Assembly (NCBI GenBank): GCA_041946865.1
Contig: JBHGBF010000011.1
Coordinates: 1 to 43,649, forward strand
Source: RPQK01 sp041946865
GTDB lineage: Bacteria > Acidobacteriota > UBA6911 > RPQK01
Direction: 5' to 3'
Length of the DNA: 43,649 bases
Shown: piece by piece, positions 15,544 to 23,589 of the stretch
Position numbering within the stretch: the first letter of the stretch is position 1
Layout: the number at the start of each line of letters is the position of its first letter
Notes under the pieces: model-generated
The model's input: only the letters and a program-made list of their open reading frames with translations
The model's database searches: none
What the model was told of the DNA's origin: nothing
Translations under genes and position numbers: made by a program

Positions 15544-15618
15544 AGGTGCGTAGCTCAGGGGAAGAGCACTTCCTTGACGCGGAAGGGGTCAGCGGTTCAA
15601 TTCCGCTCGCACCTACCA
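15544..15618 (+). tRNA. tRNA-Val (anticodon GAC), with encoded CCA
   Basis: A full cloverleaf can be drawn. The acceptor stem is aggtgcg (15544-15550) with cgcacct (15608-15614), discriminator A15615, and CCA at 15616-15618. The D stem is gctc/gagc with a 7-base loop. The anticodon stem is cttcc/ggaag with loop TTGACGC, so GAC at 15576-15578 reads Val codons GUC/GUU. The T stem is agcgg/ccgct with TTCAATT. ThrS starts 25 bp after the CCA. Confidence 0.95.
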
Positions 15619-15642
15619 TTTTTGTTTTTAGGTGAAGGTAAA

Positions 15643-17445
15643 TTGCCCGAGCAGGTGCATCTTCAAGTTATCGAACGGGACGGTTCTTTGCGCGAGCTGT
15701 CGGAGCCGGAGTCGGCTCTGACGGTGGTGCGCCATTCCACGTCGCACCTCATGGCCCTCGCCGTAACGGAGCTGTACCCGGAAGTTCACCTGGGCATCGG
15801 ACCCGCGACCAGCGAGGGTTTCTACTACGACTTTCAAACTCCTCATCGCTTTACCGAAGAGGACCTGGCGCGCATTGAACGGCGCATGGAAGAGCTGCGC
15901 GAGGCGGATCTTCACTTCGAACCCTCGGTCGTGACCAAAGAAGAGGCCCTCAAGCTCTTTTCCAGCTTGGGGGAGTACCTGAAGACCGAGCTTATCAGCG
16001 AGCGGGACGGCCAGGTTCTGTCCTGCTACAGGCTCGGCAAACTGGTTGACTTCTGCACCGGACCACACGTCGTGTCGACCGGTCAGCTGGGCTCGTTCAA
16101 GCTTCTATCGGTCGCCGGCTCTTACTGGCGCGGCGACGAAAAACGCGAGCAGCTCCAGCGGATCTACGGAACCGCTTTTTTTACACGTCAGGAACTGGAA
16201 GACTATCTGAACCGGCTCGAGGAGGCGCGTAAACGCGATCACCGGCGCCTGGGGCGCGAGCTGGACCTCTTTACCGTGCATGAAGACGTGGCGCCCGGCT
16301 TGATCTTCTGGCACCCGAAGGGCGCGGTGGTTCGTTCCATCATCGAGGATTTTCTGCGAACCGAGCTGACTCGACGCGGCTACCAATTCGTCTATACGCC
16401 GCACATCGCCAAGAGCGACCTGTGGAAGACCTCCGGGCATTACGAATGGTACCGCCCCAACATGTACACTCTCCCGGTCGACCAAGAGGAGTATGTGCTG
16501 AAACCGATGAACTGCCCCGGACATATCATGATTTACCAGTCGACTCGCCGGAGCTACCGCGACCTTCCCATGAGACTGGCGGAATTCGGGACTGTTTATC
16601 GTTATGAGAAGTCCGGAACCCTGCACGGACTGCTTCGGGTCCGCGGCTTCACTCAGGACGACGCACATATTTTCTGCGAGCCGGACCAGGTCCCATCCGA
16701 AGTCAGGCAGACGCTCGAGGTGGGCGAGTTCATCCTGAAGAGCTTCGGTTTCGAGAAGTTCAAGGTCGAGCTTTCCTGCCGGGATGCCGCGCACCCGGAA
16801 GCCTATGCCGGCAAGCCTGAAGACTGGGATCGGGCGCAGTCGCTGCTGGAGCAGTGCCTGAATGAGAAAGGGTGGCCCTTTACCCGCCAGGAGGGCGAGG
16901 CCAGCTTTTACGGCCCGAAAATCGATATTAAACTGATAGATGCGCTCGGTCGTCCCTGGCAGCTCAGCACCTTTCAGTTCGACTTCAACCTGCCGGTTCG
17001 CTTTAACGTGACCTATACCGGGGCCGACTCCAAGGAACATCACGTGATGATGATCCACCGCGCCTTGTTGGGCTCAATGGAGCGCTTCATGGGAGTGCTG
17101 GTCGAGCAGTACGCCGGCGCTTTTCCGGTATGGCTGGCGCCCCGGCAGGCGGTCGTATTGCCGATAAGCGACCGGCACCACGCGTATGCCGGCGAAGTCA
17201 GGGGATCACTCGAAGATGCCGGGCTGCGAGTGGAATCCGATTTGAGAAGCGAGAAGGTCGGGTATAAAATTCGAGAACACCAGCTTCAGAAGGTCCCCTT
17301 CATGCTCGTAGTAGGCGACCAGGAAGTGGCGAACCGGACGGTGAGCGTTCGCAACCGAATGGAAGGGGACAAGGGAAGCATGACCGTCGATGCTTTTATC
17401 CGGGTCGTGAGAGATCTGGTGGCGAGCCGGGCGGTCAGGCCGTAA
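15643..17445 (+). CDS. thrS: Threonyl-tRNA synthetase lacking the N-terminal TGS domain
   Basis: 600 residues from the TTG at 15643, which has AGGTGAAGG at 15630-15638; the next in-frame candidate is GTG 15655. It charges tRNA-Thr in the cytoplasm. After only about 28 residues comes the editing (SAD) domain with HSTSH (His31, His35) and FCTGPH (about 137-142). The class II core follows with zinc ligands in MNCPGH (about 291), QDDAHIFC (about 341) and MIHRALLGSMERFMGVL (about 472), then the anticodon-binding domain. Bacterial ThrS is usually about 640 residues and begins with a TGS domain. Here it is missing, and tRNA-Val directly upstream leaves no room for it. Confidence 0.95.
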   Translation: MPEQVHLQVIERDGSLRELSEPESALTVVRHSTSHLMALAVTELYPEVHLGIGPATSEGFYYDFQTPHRFTEEDLARIERRMEELREADLHFEPSVVTKEEALKLFSSLGEYLKTELISERDGQVLSCYRLGKLVDFCTGPHVVSTGQLGSFKLLSVAGSYWRGDEKREQLQRIYGTAFFTRQELEDYLNRLEEARKRDHRRLGRELDLFTVHEDVAPGLIFWHPKGAVVRSIIEDFLRTELTRRGYQFVYTPHIAKSDLWKTSGHYEWYRPNMYTLPVDQEEYVLKPMNCPGHIMIYQSTRRSYRDLPMRLAEFGTVYRYEKSGTLHGLLRVRGFTQDDAHIFCEPDQVPSEVRQTLEVGEFILKSFGFEKFKVELSCRDAAHPEAYAGKPEDWDRAQSLLEQCLNEKGWPFTRQEGEASFYGPKIDIKLIDALGRPWQLSTFQFDFNLPVRFNVTYTGADSKEHHVMMIHRALLGSMERFMGVLVEQYAGAFPVWLAPRQAVVLPISDRHHAYAGEVRGSLEDAGLRVESDLRSEKVGYKIREHQLQKVPFMLVVGDQEVANRTVSVRNRMEGDKGSMTVDAFIRVVRDLVASRAVRP

Positions 17446-17448
17446 AAC

Positions 17449-18138
17449 AGTTGCCGGTTGCCGGTTGGCAGTTGCCGGTTACCAGTTACCAGTTACCGGT
17501 TGCCGGTTGCCGGTTACCGGTTACCGGTTGGCAGTTGCCGGTTGCCGGTTGCCGGTTACCGGTTGGCAGTTGCCGGTTACCGGTTGCCGGTTGCCGGTTG
17601 GCAGTTGCCGGTTACCGGTTGCCGGTTACCAGTTACCGGTTGCCGGTTGGCAGTTGCCGGTTACCGGTTGGCATCGGCTCGATGGGGCAAGGGGTAACTG
17701 GTGACAGGTAGCCCGTGACGGGCAACGGGTAACCGGAAACGGTAACCGGCAACAGGCAACGGGTAATCGCTAACTGATAACTGGTAACTGGTAACTGGTA
17801 ACCGGCAACGGGTAACCGGAAACTGTAACCGGTTACTGGTAACGGGTAACCGGTAACTGGTAACGGGTAACCGGTAACGGGTAACTGGTAACCGGTAACT
17901 GGTAACGGGTAACCGGAAACTGGTAACGGGTAACCGGAAACTGTAACCGGTAACTGGTAACGGGCAACGGGTAACCGGCAACGGGCAACGGGTAACCGCT
18001 AACTGGTAACGGGTAACCGGTAACTGGTAACGGGTAACCGGTAACTGGTAACTGGTAACCGGTAACGGGTAACTGGTAACCGGCAACGGGCAACGGGTAA
18101 CCGCTAACTGGTAACTGGTAACCGGTAACCGGTAACAG
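17449..18138. repeat. Large fold-back heptamer array, unit GTTACCG / CGGTAAC
   Basis: Arm 1 (about 17449-17670, roughly 30 units) is GTTGCCG, GTTACCG, GTTGGCA and GTTACCA heptamers. A unique spacer lies at about 17671-17690. Arm 2 (about 17691-18138, roughly 60 units) is the inverted unit: NGGTAAC with frequent GGGTAAC, CGGCAAC and CGCTAAC variants. All frames are open because the unit is 7 bp, so translated reading frames here are artefacts. The array fills nearly all of the 711-bp gap between thrS and infC, ending directly before the infC Shine-Dalgarno. Confidence 0.95.
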
Positions 18139-18141
18139 GTC

Positions 18142-18159
18142 AGGAGGAGGGAAGGCATC
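18142..18159 (+). promoter_or_regulatory. Shine-Dalgarno and AUC start region of infC
   Basis: AGGAGGAGGGAAGG at 18142-18155 lies at normal distance before the ATC at 18157. In frame, from the stop at 18133-18135 to the first ATG at 18238, there is no ATG, GTG or TTG. The non-AUG start is the kind that IF3 rejects, which gives feedback control on its own gene. Confidence 0.7.
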
Positions 18160-18666
18160 AATAGAACTCGTGTAAACAACCAAATCAGGGCTCGTGAAAT
18201 CCGAGTCATAGATGAGCAGGGCGCCCAGCTGGGGGTCATGGACCCCCGACAAGCGCTGTTGGTGGCCGAGGAGAGGGGTCTTGATCTGGTGGAGGTCGCG
18301 CCTAACGCGCAGCCGCCGGTTTGCCGGATCATGGACTATGGCAAGTACCTGTACCAACAGAACAAGAAGGCGCAGGAAGCCAAGAAGAACCAGAAGGTCA
18401 TCCAGATCAAGGAAGTCAAGTTCCGACCCAAGATCGACGAGCACGATTACGAGTTCAAGAAGAATCACATCGTCCGGTTTCTGAAGGAAGAGAACAAGGT
18501 CAAGGCCACGGTCATGTTCCGCGGCCGGGAAGTAACCCACTCAGAGATCGGGGCGCAGATTCTGAACCGCTTGCAGCAGGAGCTCGGCGATCTGGCCAGC
18601 ATCGAGAAGCAGCCTAAACTCGAAGGCTACTCGATGACTATGATTCTGACCCCGAGAAACAAGTAA
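18157..18666 (+). CDS. infC: Translation initiation factor IF-3, apparent AUC start
   Basis: 169 residues when read from ATC at 18157. IF-3 binds the 30S subunit, prevents early 50S joining and proofreads start codons. The N-terminal domain begins INRTRVNNQIRAREIRV and continues IDEQGAQLGVMDPRQAL; the linker is Lys-rich, and the C-terminal domain includes EVKFRPKIDEHDYEFK. The first ATG (18238) would remove the conserved first strand and half of the N-terminal domain, so it is not the start. E. coli infC uses AUU, and a rare start is typical. It follows the heptamer array and precedes rpmI-rplT. Confidence 0.9.
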   Translation: MNRTRVNNQIRAREIRVIDEQGAQLGVMDPRQALLVAEERGLDLVEVAPNAQPPVCRIMDYGKYLYQQNKKAQEAKKNQKVIQIKEVKFRPKIDEHDYEFKKNHIVRFLKEENKVKATVMFRGREVTHSEIGAQILNRLQQELGDLASIEKQPKLEGYSMTMILTPRNK

Positions 18667-18763
18667 AGCCTCAAACACCCGCAAAGGAGCTGACGGCTCA
18701 CCGCTGACAACTCAACTGGGTAACGAGTCGTTTTTGTCTTATCCCGCAGGGAGAGAAAATAGA

Positions 18764-18958
18764 ATGAAGCTGAAGACGAAAAAAGCGGCAGCGAAAAGGT
18801 TTAAGCTGACCGGAACGGGCAAGATCAGGATGCGGCACAGCTTTCACAGCCACATCCTCACCAAGAAGAGCCCCAAGCGGAAGAAGCGTCTGACCGAATG
18901 GGCAAACCTGTCCAAGGCGGACACCAAACGGGTGAAGAGAATGCTGTTGCAGGGATAG
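18764..18958 (+). CDS. rpmI: 50S ribosomal protein L35
   Basis: 64 residues, the usual L35 length. The start at ATG 18764 gives the canonical MKLKTKKAAAKRFKLTG; an earlier in-frame start would add ten residues without family similarity. An AGGGAGAG lies just upstream. The protein is strongly basic (KKSPKRKKR, KRVKRM). It sits between infC and rplT, as in most bacteria, and is probably co-regulated with them. I see no convincing L20 pseudoknot leader. Confidence 0.95.
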   Translation: MKLKTKKAAAKRFKLTGTGKIRMRHSFHSHILTKKSPKRKKRLTEWANLSKADTKRVKRMLLQG

Positions 18959-19045
18959 GGTTCAAGAGGGGCGCCAAGGCCTTAGCCTGGGAACCACTTG
19001 ACCTCTGGGCCTTATGGGGCCTGGGAACCCAGTACGGACTAACAT

Positions 19046-19402
19046 ATGGCAAGAGTAAAACGCGGTAACAAGAGAGTTCAGCGTCGGAAGAAAATCCTGG
19101 GCCTGGCTAAAGGATACCGGGGCACCAAGAGTAAGCTGCACAGGCATGCCAAGGAGCAGGTGATCAAATCGCTGGCCTACGCTTATCGGGACCGCAGGCA
19201 GAAGAAGCGCGTGCGGCGCAGCCTTTGGATCATCCGAATCACGGCAGCGGCCAAACAGAATCAGCTTTCATACAGCCGGCTCATGCATGGTCTGAAGATC
19301 GCGGGCATCGATCTGAACCGAAAAGTCCTGGCCGATATCGCCGTTCGGGATCCGCAGGGTTTCGGTCAGCTTGCCGAGAAGGCCCGTCAGGCGATCGGTT
19401 AG
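19046..19402 (+). CDS. rplT: 50S ribosomal protein L20
   Basis: 118 residues, standard for L20. The N-terminal arm (MARVKRGNKRVQRRKKILG) and the globular part (RRSLWIIRITAAAKQNQLSY, with YSRLMHGLKIAGI) are canonical. L20 is an early assembly protein of the 50S subunit and in several bacteria represses its own operon by binding the leader. The Shine-Dalgarno is weak (ggac), although an 87-bp gap precedes it. pheS follows after 4 bp. Confidence 0.96.
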   Translation: MARVKRGNKRVQRRKKILGLAKGYRGTKSKLHRHAKEQVIKSLAYAYRDRRQKKRVRRSLWIIRITAAAKQNQLSYSRLMHGLKIAGIDLNRKVLADIAVRDPQGFGQLAEKARQAIG

Positions 19403-19406
19403 AACC

Positions 19407-20435
19407 ATGGTGACCGACGAGCATCTCGCGTCCCTCTGGGACGCTTTCCTTAGAGAGCTGGCCGAGGTCTCCACGAACGACGCCTTGACCGAGCTGCGTG
19501 ACAAATACCTGAGCCGGAGCCGGGGCGTTGTGACGCTCGAGCTGAAGAAACTTGGCCAGTTGCCCGCCGCAGAGAGACCTCAAGCCGGCAAGCGCCTTAA
19601 TCAGCTCAAGGCCCAAGTCGAAGAAGCGCTGGCTGAGAAGGCCGACGAAATCAGTGCCAGGGAGCGCACCGCCCGCTACCAATCAGAGCGTGTCGACGTG
19701 ACCCTGCCGGGGTATGCCTGGCACATCGCTGGCCGCCACCCTATCCGACGAGCGCTCGAAGAGATGGAGCAGATCTTCGTCAGCATGGGTTTTTCGGTGA
19801 TGGCCGGCCCGGAAGTCGAGCTGGACTACTACAATTTCGAGGCCTTGAACATCCCGAAAGGCCACCCCGCACGGGATGCCCAGGACACGCTCTACATCAG
19901 CGAGAACCTTCTCCTGCGCGCCCACACCTCTCCGGTCCAGATCAGGACCATGGAGCAACAGAGACCACCCGTTCGGATCATTGCACCGGGGCGCGTCTTT
20001 CGGCGCGATGCCGTTGACGCCACTCACAGTCCCATGTTCCACCAAATGGAAGGCCTGGTGGTCGACGAAGGAATAACGCTCGCCGACCTGAAAGGCACCC
20101 TCGAGATCTTCCTGAAAGCCTTCTTCTCGGAGGACACCCGAATCCGGCTGAGGCCAAGCTACTTCCCCTTCGTCGAACCCGGGGCCGAGGTTGATGTGAG
20201 CTGTATTTTCTGCCGGGGGACAGGATGCAGCATCTGCAAGCAAAGCGGCTGGATCGAGATCATGGGCGCGGGAATGGTCAATCCCCGGGTCTTCCAAAAC
20301 CTGGGATACGATCACGAGAAATATACGGGCTTTGCCTGGGGCATGGGTGTGGACCGGATCGTCATGCTCAAGTATCAGGTCGAAGACCTGCGCCTGCTTT
20401 TCGACAACGACATCCGGTTTTTGAGCCAATTTTAA
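19407..20435 (+). CDS. pheS: Phenylalanyl-tRNA synthetase alpha subunit
   Basis: 342 residues, the normal PheS length. It contains the catalytic site of the (alpha-beta)2 enzyme. An N-terminal coiled coil (about 1-85) binds tRNA. The class II motifs follow: HPIRRALEEMEQIF (motif 1), RVFRRDAVDATHSPMFHQ (motif 2) and GMGVDRIVML (motif 3). The ATG at 19407 is 4 bp after the rplT stop, so its ribosome site lies in the end of rplT. pheT begins 37 bp later. The cysteine-rich CIFCRGTGCSICKQSG segment near 270-290 is usual in many bacterial PheS. Confidence 0.95.
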   Translation: MVTDEHLASLWDAFLRELAEVSTNDALTELRDKYLSRSRGVVTLELKKLGQLPAAERPQAGKRLNQLKAQVEEALAEKADEISARERTARYQSERVDVTLPGYAWHIAGRHPIRRALEEMEQIFVSMGFSVMAGPEVELDYYNFEALNIPKGHPARDAQDTLYISENLLLRAHTSPVQIRTMEQQRPPVRIIAPGRVFRRDAVDATHSPMFHQMEGLVVDEGITLADLKGTLEIFLKAFFSEDTRIRLRPSYFPFVEPGAEVDVSCIFCRGTGCSICKQSGWIEIMGAGMVNPRVFQNLGYDHEKYTGFAWGMGVDRIVMLKYQVEDLRLLFDNDIRFLSQF

Positions 20436-20472
20436 AAGTGGACGGCATGGACGTCCGCTTCTTGCGGAAATA

Positions 20473-22554
20473 ATGAACATCAGCTACAACTGGTTGCAGG
20501 AATTCGTGGACTTGAAGGAGCTGGGTGTCGGAGCGCCGGTGGTTGCTGACGCTTTGACCTCTATCGGCCTGGCCGTCGAAGGCCTCGAGTTTCGCGATTC
20601 GGACGGGATTTTCAACATCGACGTGACCAGCAACCGGCCCGACTGCCTGAATCATCTGGGTGTGGCCCGAGAGCTGGCCGCTCATTTCCGCCTGAAACTG
20701 CATACCCCGGATCTTTCCGATCTGGCGCCCCAGCAACCGGCCAACGCTCATCCGTCCTCAGTCTCTATCGAGGATCCCGAGCTGTGCCCGCAATATACGG
20801 CACGCATCATGGCGGGAGTTCAGGTCGATGAATCCCCGGCCTGGCTGAAAGAGAAGCTGGAGGCAGTGGGCCAGCGGCCGATCAACAATATTGTCGACAT
20901 CACCAACTACGTCCTGCTGCTGCTCGGGCACCCCCTTCACGCGTTTGATTACGAAAAGCTTGCCGGGCGCCGCATCGTAGTGAGGACCGCCCGTCCGGGA
21001 GAGACCATCGTTACCCTGGACGGCGTCAACCGGGTCCTGCAACCGGGAATGCTGGCGATTTGTGATGCCTCAAAGCCGGTGGCGCTCGCCGGTGTGATGG
21101 GTGGGCAGGAGAGCGAGATCTCGCTGCAAACCACCACGATCCTTCTGGAAAGCGCTTACTTCAATCCGAAGTCGATCAGAGCGACGTCCAAGGCTCTGGG
21201 CCTGCGCACCGAAGCGTCTTACCGGTTTGAGCGGGGTGCAGATCCGGAAATGCCGCTGAAGGCCTTGAATCTGGCGTGCCGGTTGATTCAGCAGATTGCC
21301 TCCGGGCAGACCGTCGGCCCGGCGATCAACCAGAACCCTGTGACCTGCCCGCGAACGGTTCTCGAGCTTCGCCGCCAGCGAATTCGTCAGGTCGTGGGCG
21401 TGGAAATAGACCCTGAGTTTGTGGCGGAAATCCTCGAGCGGTTGCAGTTCGACGTGGAGAAAGGTAAGGGTGACGGCTGGAGAGTCACGGTTCCCGGTTT
21501 TCGCGTCGACGTCGGGCAGGAGGACGACCTGGTCGAGGAAGTGGCGCGCCACCACGGTTACGATGACCTTCCAAGCACCTATCCGAAGCCCGCTTCTGCG
21601 GGGCGCTTTCTGCCCAGCCGGAGGCTCGAGCAGTTGCTGCTTGAGCGGCTTCGCGGTTTCGGGTTTTATGAAGCGATCAACTATGTCTTCAGCACGCCGG
21701 AACAGGAAAAGTTGTTTTTCGGCGAGTCGACGCCCATGGTGCCGATCGCCAATCCCCTGACAGAAGAAGACACTCACCTGAGGACCAGCCTGGTTCCGGG
21801 GCTGGTCAGCTCCGTGCGCCGCAACCTGAACCACGGGACACGGGAAATCCGGCTTTTCGAGCTCGGACATGTCTTCAGCACTTCGGCTCACGGGGAAATA
21901 GGACCCACCGGCGAGCCGTTACTGGAGCAGCAGCGTTTGGGGATCGTGGCCACGGGGACTTTTTATCGTCCTTACTGGGGCCAGGCCGCGGACGAGCTCC
22001 GGTTCTACCACCTGAAGGGAATCATCGAAGAGCTGTTGCGCGGACTGGGTTACCAGGCGGTTTTCCGACGCACCGAAACCAGTCCTTTTCTACATCCGGG
22101 CGTGGCCGCCGAAGTCGTTGTGGACGGGAACGCCATCGGGATAGCCGGACAACTGAGCCCCGAGCTTCACGAGAGCTTCAAGTTCCTGCAGCGGGTCTAT
22201 GTGGCGGAGCTGGCGCTCGATGGACTCTTCTCGCGGCCGGTTCCGGAGCCTCAATACGGTCCGCTGCCTCGTTTCCCGAGCACGGAACGCGACCTGTCTT
22301 TTGTAGTTGACAAAGGAATCGAATACGATAGAATAGCAGCCGCTATTAAATCGTTGAACGTCGCCAACTTACGTGATGTTCAATTGATAGATCTCTACCA
22401 AGGTCAAAAACTTCCCTCTGGCAAGGTCAGTCTTGCTGTGCGTCTGACCTTCGCTGATCTCACACGTACGCTGACGCAGGACGAAGTCAACAAGTCGGTT
22501 GATCTGGTCTCCGGCCTGTTGAAGCGGGAATTTCACGCTGAGCAGCGTTCGTGA
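20473..22554 (+). CDS. pheT: Phenylalanyl-tRNA synthetase beta subunit, short form lacking the EMAP-like tRNA-binding domain
   Basis: 693 residues against about 790-800 in E. coli and B. subtilis. It begins MNISYNWLQEFVDL, and the text then goes from LAVEGLEF directly to FNIDVTSNRPDCLNHLGVAREL. The tRNA-bind (OB-fold) domain that normally lies between residues 40 and 150 is absent. The B3/B4 editing domain (HPLHAFDYEKL, TEASYRFERGADPEM), the B5 domain, the synthetase-like core and the ferredoxin-like FDX-ACB domain at the C-terminus (FPSTERDLSFVVD) are present. Short PheT occurs in other lineages, so it is probably functional. Confidence 0.94.
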   Translation: MNISYNWLQEFVDLKELGVGAPVVADALTSIGLAVEGLEFRDSDGIFNIDVTSNRPDCLNHLGVARELAAHFRLKLHTPDLSDLAPQQPANAHPSSVSIEDPELCPQYTARIMAGVQVDESPAWLKEKLEAVGQRPINNIVDITNYVLLLLGHPLHAFDYEKLAGRRIVVRTARPGETIVTLDGVNRVLQPGMLAICDASKPVALAGVMGGQESEISLQTTTILLESAYFNPKSIRATSKALGLRTEASYRFERGADPEMPLKALNLACRLIQQIASGQTVGPAINQNPVTCPRTVLELRRQRIRQVVGVEIDPEFVAEILERLQFDVEKGKGDGWRVTVPGFRVDVGQEDDLVEEVARHHGYDDLPSTYPKPASAGRFLPSRRLEQLLLERLRGFGFYEAINYVFSTPEQEKLFFGESTPMVPIANPLTEEDTHLRTSLVPGLVSSVRRNLNHGTREIRLFELGHVFSTSAHGEIGPTGEPLLEQQRLGIVATGTFYRPYWGQAADELRFYHLKGIIEELLRGLGYQAVFRRTETSPFLHPGVAAEVVVDGNAIGIAGQLSPELHESFKFLQRVYVAELALDGLFSRPVPEPQYGPLPRFPSTERDLSFVVDKGIEYDRIAAAIKSLNVANLRDVQLIDLYQGQKLPSGKVSLAVRLTFADLTRTLTQDEVNKSVDLVSGLLKREFHAEQRS

Positions 22555-22633
22555 CAGCTCGAGAGCAGGCGAGGCGGTGAGCGGCGTGCTTTCCGGCAAG
22601 CGCGCGACCCCTGCCTGTCTGGGAGACCGTCTT

Positions 22634-22909
22634 GTGACCGACAGAGCACTTGCCCGCTTAGAGGAATCATTGGTTCGGGTGGTCGAGCTGTTGAAGAAGG
22701 TCCAGGCCGAGAATTCCGAGCTCAGAGCTGTGACCCAACAACTTAAAGACGATCTGGAGGAACTCAAAAGAGAGAATTCTGCTAAAGGCGAGCTCATCGA
22801 GAAGTTGGAGAATGACCGTCTTGAGATCCGGTCCCGAGTGGAGAAGATTATCACGAAGATCAGCACTCTGGAAAAACCTGTGGGGGAAGCAGTTTCTAAG
22901 ATGGAGTGA
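22634..22909 (+). CDS. Small coiled-coil protein, ZapB-like
   Basis: 91 residues from the GTG at 22634, which has GGGAG at 22621-22625 eight bases upstream; a longer GTG start at 22577 lacks a good ribosome site. Almost the whole chain is a predicted coiled coil (ALARLEESLVRVVELLKKV, then LKDDLEELKRENSAK). Its place three bases before zapA suggests a division-associated role like ZapB, which cross-links ZapA in the Z-ring zone. This is inferred from position and shape; coiled coils match many families. Confidence 0.6.
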   Translation: MTDRALARLEESLVRVVELLKKVQAENSELRAVTQQLKDDLEELKRENSAKGELIEKLENDRLEIRSRVEKIITKISTLEKPVGEAVSKME

Positions 22910-22912
22910 AGG

Positions 22913-23218
22913 ATGGGTGAGGGTTCAGAGCGAATTACCACGGTTGAAATATACGGGCAGAGCTACCACGTTCGAGGCATGAGCTCTCCCGAATATATCG
23001 CCCAGTTGGCGGCTTTTGTCGACGAGAGGATGCGAGAGGTTTCGGAACTGACCCCAACTGTGGATACTCTGAAAGTGGCTATCCTGGCCGCGCTCAATAT
23101 CGCCGACAAGTACATGACGGCCAGGAAGAAGCTTCAGACTGTCGAGCAACTCGTGGCGGAAAGGGCCGAGAAGATGCGGGCTTCGCTTGACTCGGTCCTG
23201 CGTCCCGATTCTGCTTGA
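22913..23218 (+). CDS. zapA: Cell division protein ZapA
   Basis: 101 residues, the usual ZapA length. ZapA bundles FtsZ filaments early in septation. The N-terminal half (VEIYGQSYHVRGMSSPEYI, then LAAFVDERMREV) is the FtsZ-binding fold and the rest is a long helix (LNIADKYMTARKKLQTVEQL) for tetramer formation. It starts 3 bp after the coiled-coil gene. The order pheT-zapA-rny is common, and in other bacteria a 6S RNA often follows zapA, which is relevant to the gap downstream. Confidence 0.9.
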   Translation: MGEGSERITTVEIYGQSYHVRGMSSPEYIAQLAAFVDERMREVSELTPTVDTLKVAILAALNIADKYMTARKKLQTVEQLVAERAEKMRASLDSVLRPDSA

Positions 23219-23303
23219 CCGTCTTGTGCAGCGGCGTGACAGTTGGCTCGGTCACATCGAATCGCTGCCGAGGTTGTTATAAGATGATTGGTCTCCCTGC
23301 GAT

Positions 23304-23448
23304 GCTCGTGATGGTGAGTAGAAATTGAGCTAACGTAGATTGAATCGGGGACCTGAGTCCGCCGGCGGTGTGCCGTTCCCTTGTCGGAAATGCCTGAAGC
23401 CGGAGGCAGGGTCGCCACTCTGCGGCTGCAGGGTTCAATCTCACGAGC
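23304..23448 (+). ncRNA. Structured intergenic RNA candidate, possibly 6S RNA
   Basis: The 371 bases from 23219 to 23589 have no convincing gene. Two long-range pairings stack: 23304-23311 (gctcgtga) with 23441-23448 (tcacgagc), and 23338-23344 (gattgaa) with 23434-23440 (ttcaatc). The 3' halves are contiguous, while the 5' halves are separated by a 26-base bulge. Inside lie a small hairpin tgcct/aggca (23391-23408) and a ccgccggcgg palindrome. TATAAG at 23278-23283 could be its -10. A closing stem, asymmetric bubble and about 150-190 nt length after zapA are what 6S RNA would show, but I cannot confirm the family from sequence alone. Confidence 0.4.
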
Positions 23449-23589
23449 CACACGGCAAAGCGGGGAATTCCCCCAAGTCTTCTCCAAGCCGGCCGTCAGG
23501 CGACATGGCCGTCAGCCCGTGCGTTCCTGTGCTGCGACCGTCGCCCAGCCATTTCGGGTTTCTCAAGACCTAAATGCGGGAGAGTCGGT

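Noticed and set aside
15574..15642. Earlier in-frame TTG start for thrS at 15574
   Set aside because: It lies in the anticodon loop of tRNA-Val, so it cannot be the start of translation.
17449..18138. CRISPR array
   Set aside because: Units are 7 bp in direct contact, without spacers between them, and no cas genes are present.
17451..18332. Several long open frames with LPVTSYRLPV-type repeats on both strands over the thrS-infC gap
   Set aside because: They are translations of a 7-bp tandem repeat. A 7-bp unit cycles through all frames and leaves them open. They have no family match and no ribosome site.
18667..18763. L20 autoregulatory leader before rpmI
   Set aside because: I could not draw the required pseudoknot or a clear ribosome-like structure.
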